A stretch of DNA of 64,000 bases from Numida meleagris (taxonomy: Eukaryota > Chordata > Aves > Galliformes > Numididae). The DNA is taken from positions 15,031,461 to 15,095,460 of the forward strand of contig NC_034412.1 of the NCBI RefSeq assembly GCF_002078875.1. The letters are read 5' to 3'. The notes beneath the pieces are model-generated. The model was not told the DNA's origin. It was given only the letters and a program-made list of their open reading frames with translations, and did no database searches. The position numbers and the translations under genes were made by a program. The number at the start of each line of letters is the position of its first letter. The stretch's first letter is position 1. Below, in pieces: positions 63,818-64,000 of this stretch.

Positions 63818-64000
63818 GTAAGTATTGTCATAGAAAATTGGCTAACTATTAAAATCATTTTCTTTTTCCTGGAGCGGTTTGCTTTCCGGTAAGGTGTTTC
63901 CTTTCTATCTAGATGCCAAATTCTGGCTGTTGTCAAACAAAGTAGTTTTCTGAGTTGATAGTTCCACTGGTACTTAAAATCTCTTGCAGCTTGTTAATAT

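Overview
This is a 64 kb piece of a vertebrate nuclear genome, almost certainly a bird and probably a galliform such as chicken. Genes are split by GT-AG introns, CpG islands mark promoters, and the recognisable interspersed repeats are CR1 LINE fragments. The coding content matches four known vertebrate genes or gene copies. All gene identifications come from reading the translated exons and from remembered family knowledge; no database search was run.

Layout. Positions 1 to about 15.3 kb hold no gene I can support; the only notable stretch is a CpG-rich block near 10.0-10.85 kb. From 15.3 to 29.2 kb, on the minus strand, lies BDH1 (mitochondrial D-beta-hydroxybutyrate dehydrogenase). Six coding exons give 343 residues, the same length as the human enzyme. 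From 29.3 to 45.5 kb, on the plus strand, lies a second complete BDH1-type short-chain dehydrogenase with five coding exons and 324 residues. The two genes are head to head across one CpG island, with only about 175 bases between the inferred BDH1 first exon and the start codon of the copy. A gene-free stretch of about 8.8 kb follows (45.5-54.4 kb), with a 216-base direct repeat present twice. APOD (apolipoprotein D, 189 residues) occupies 54.4-57.1 kb, plus strand, complete with TATA box and untranslated first exon. PPP1R2 (protein phosphatase 1 inhibitor 2) begins at 58.67 kb on the plus strand and runs off the window after its third coding exon.

The most interesting object is the divergent BDH1 pair. 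The three central exons have identical lengths (111, 142 and 153 bases) and phases in both genes, so they arose by duplication of one intron-containing ancestor. The copy keeps the cofactor motif and the Asn-Ser-Tyr-Lys catalytic set. It has replaced the two-exon mitochondrial presequence with one short hydrophobic-basic exon, and it differs strongly in the segment expected to cover the substrate pocket. I infer an active enzyme with altered location and substrate, not a pseudogene. APOD and PPP1R2 are unrelated in function to the dehydrogenases; their tandem order matches what I recall for human 3q29, where BDH1 lies farther away.
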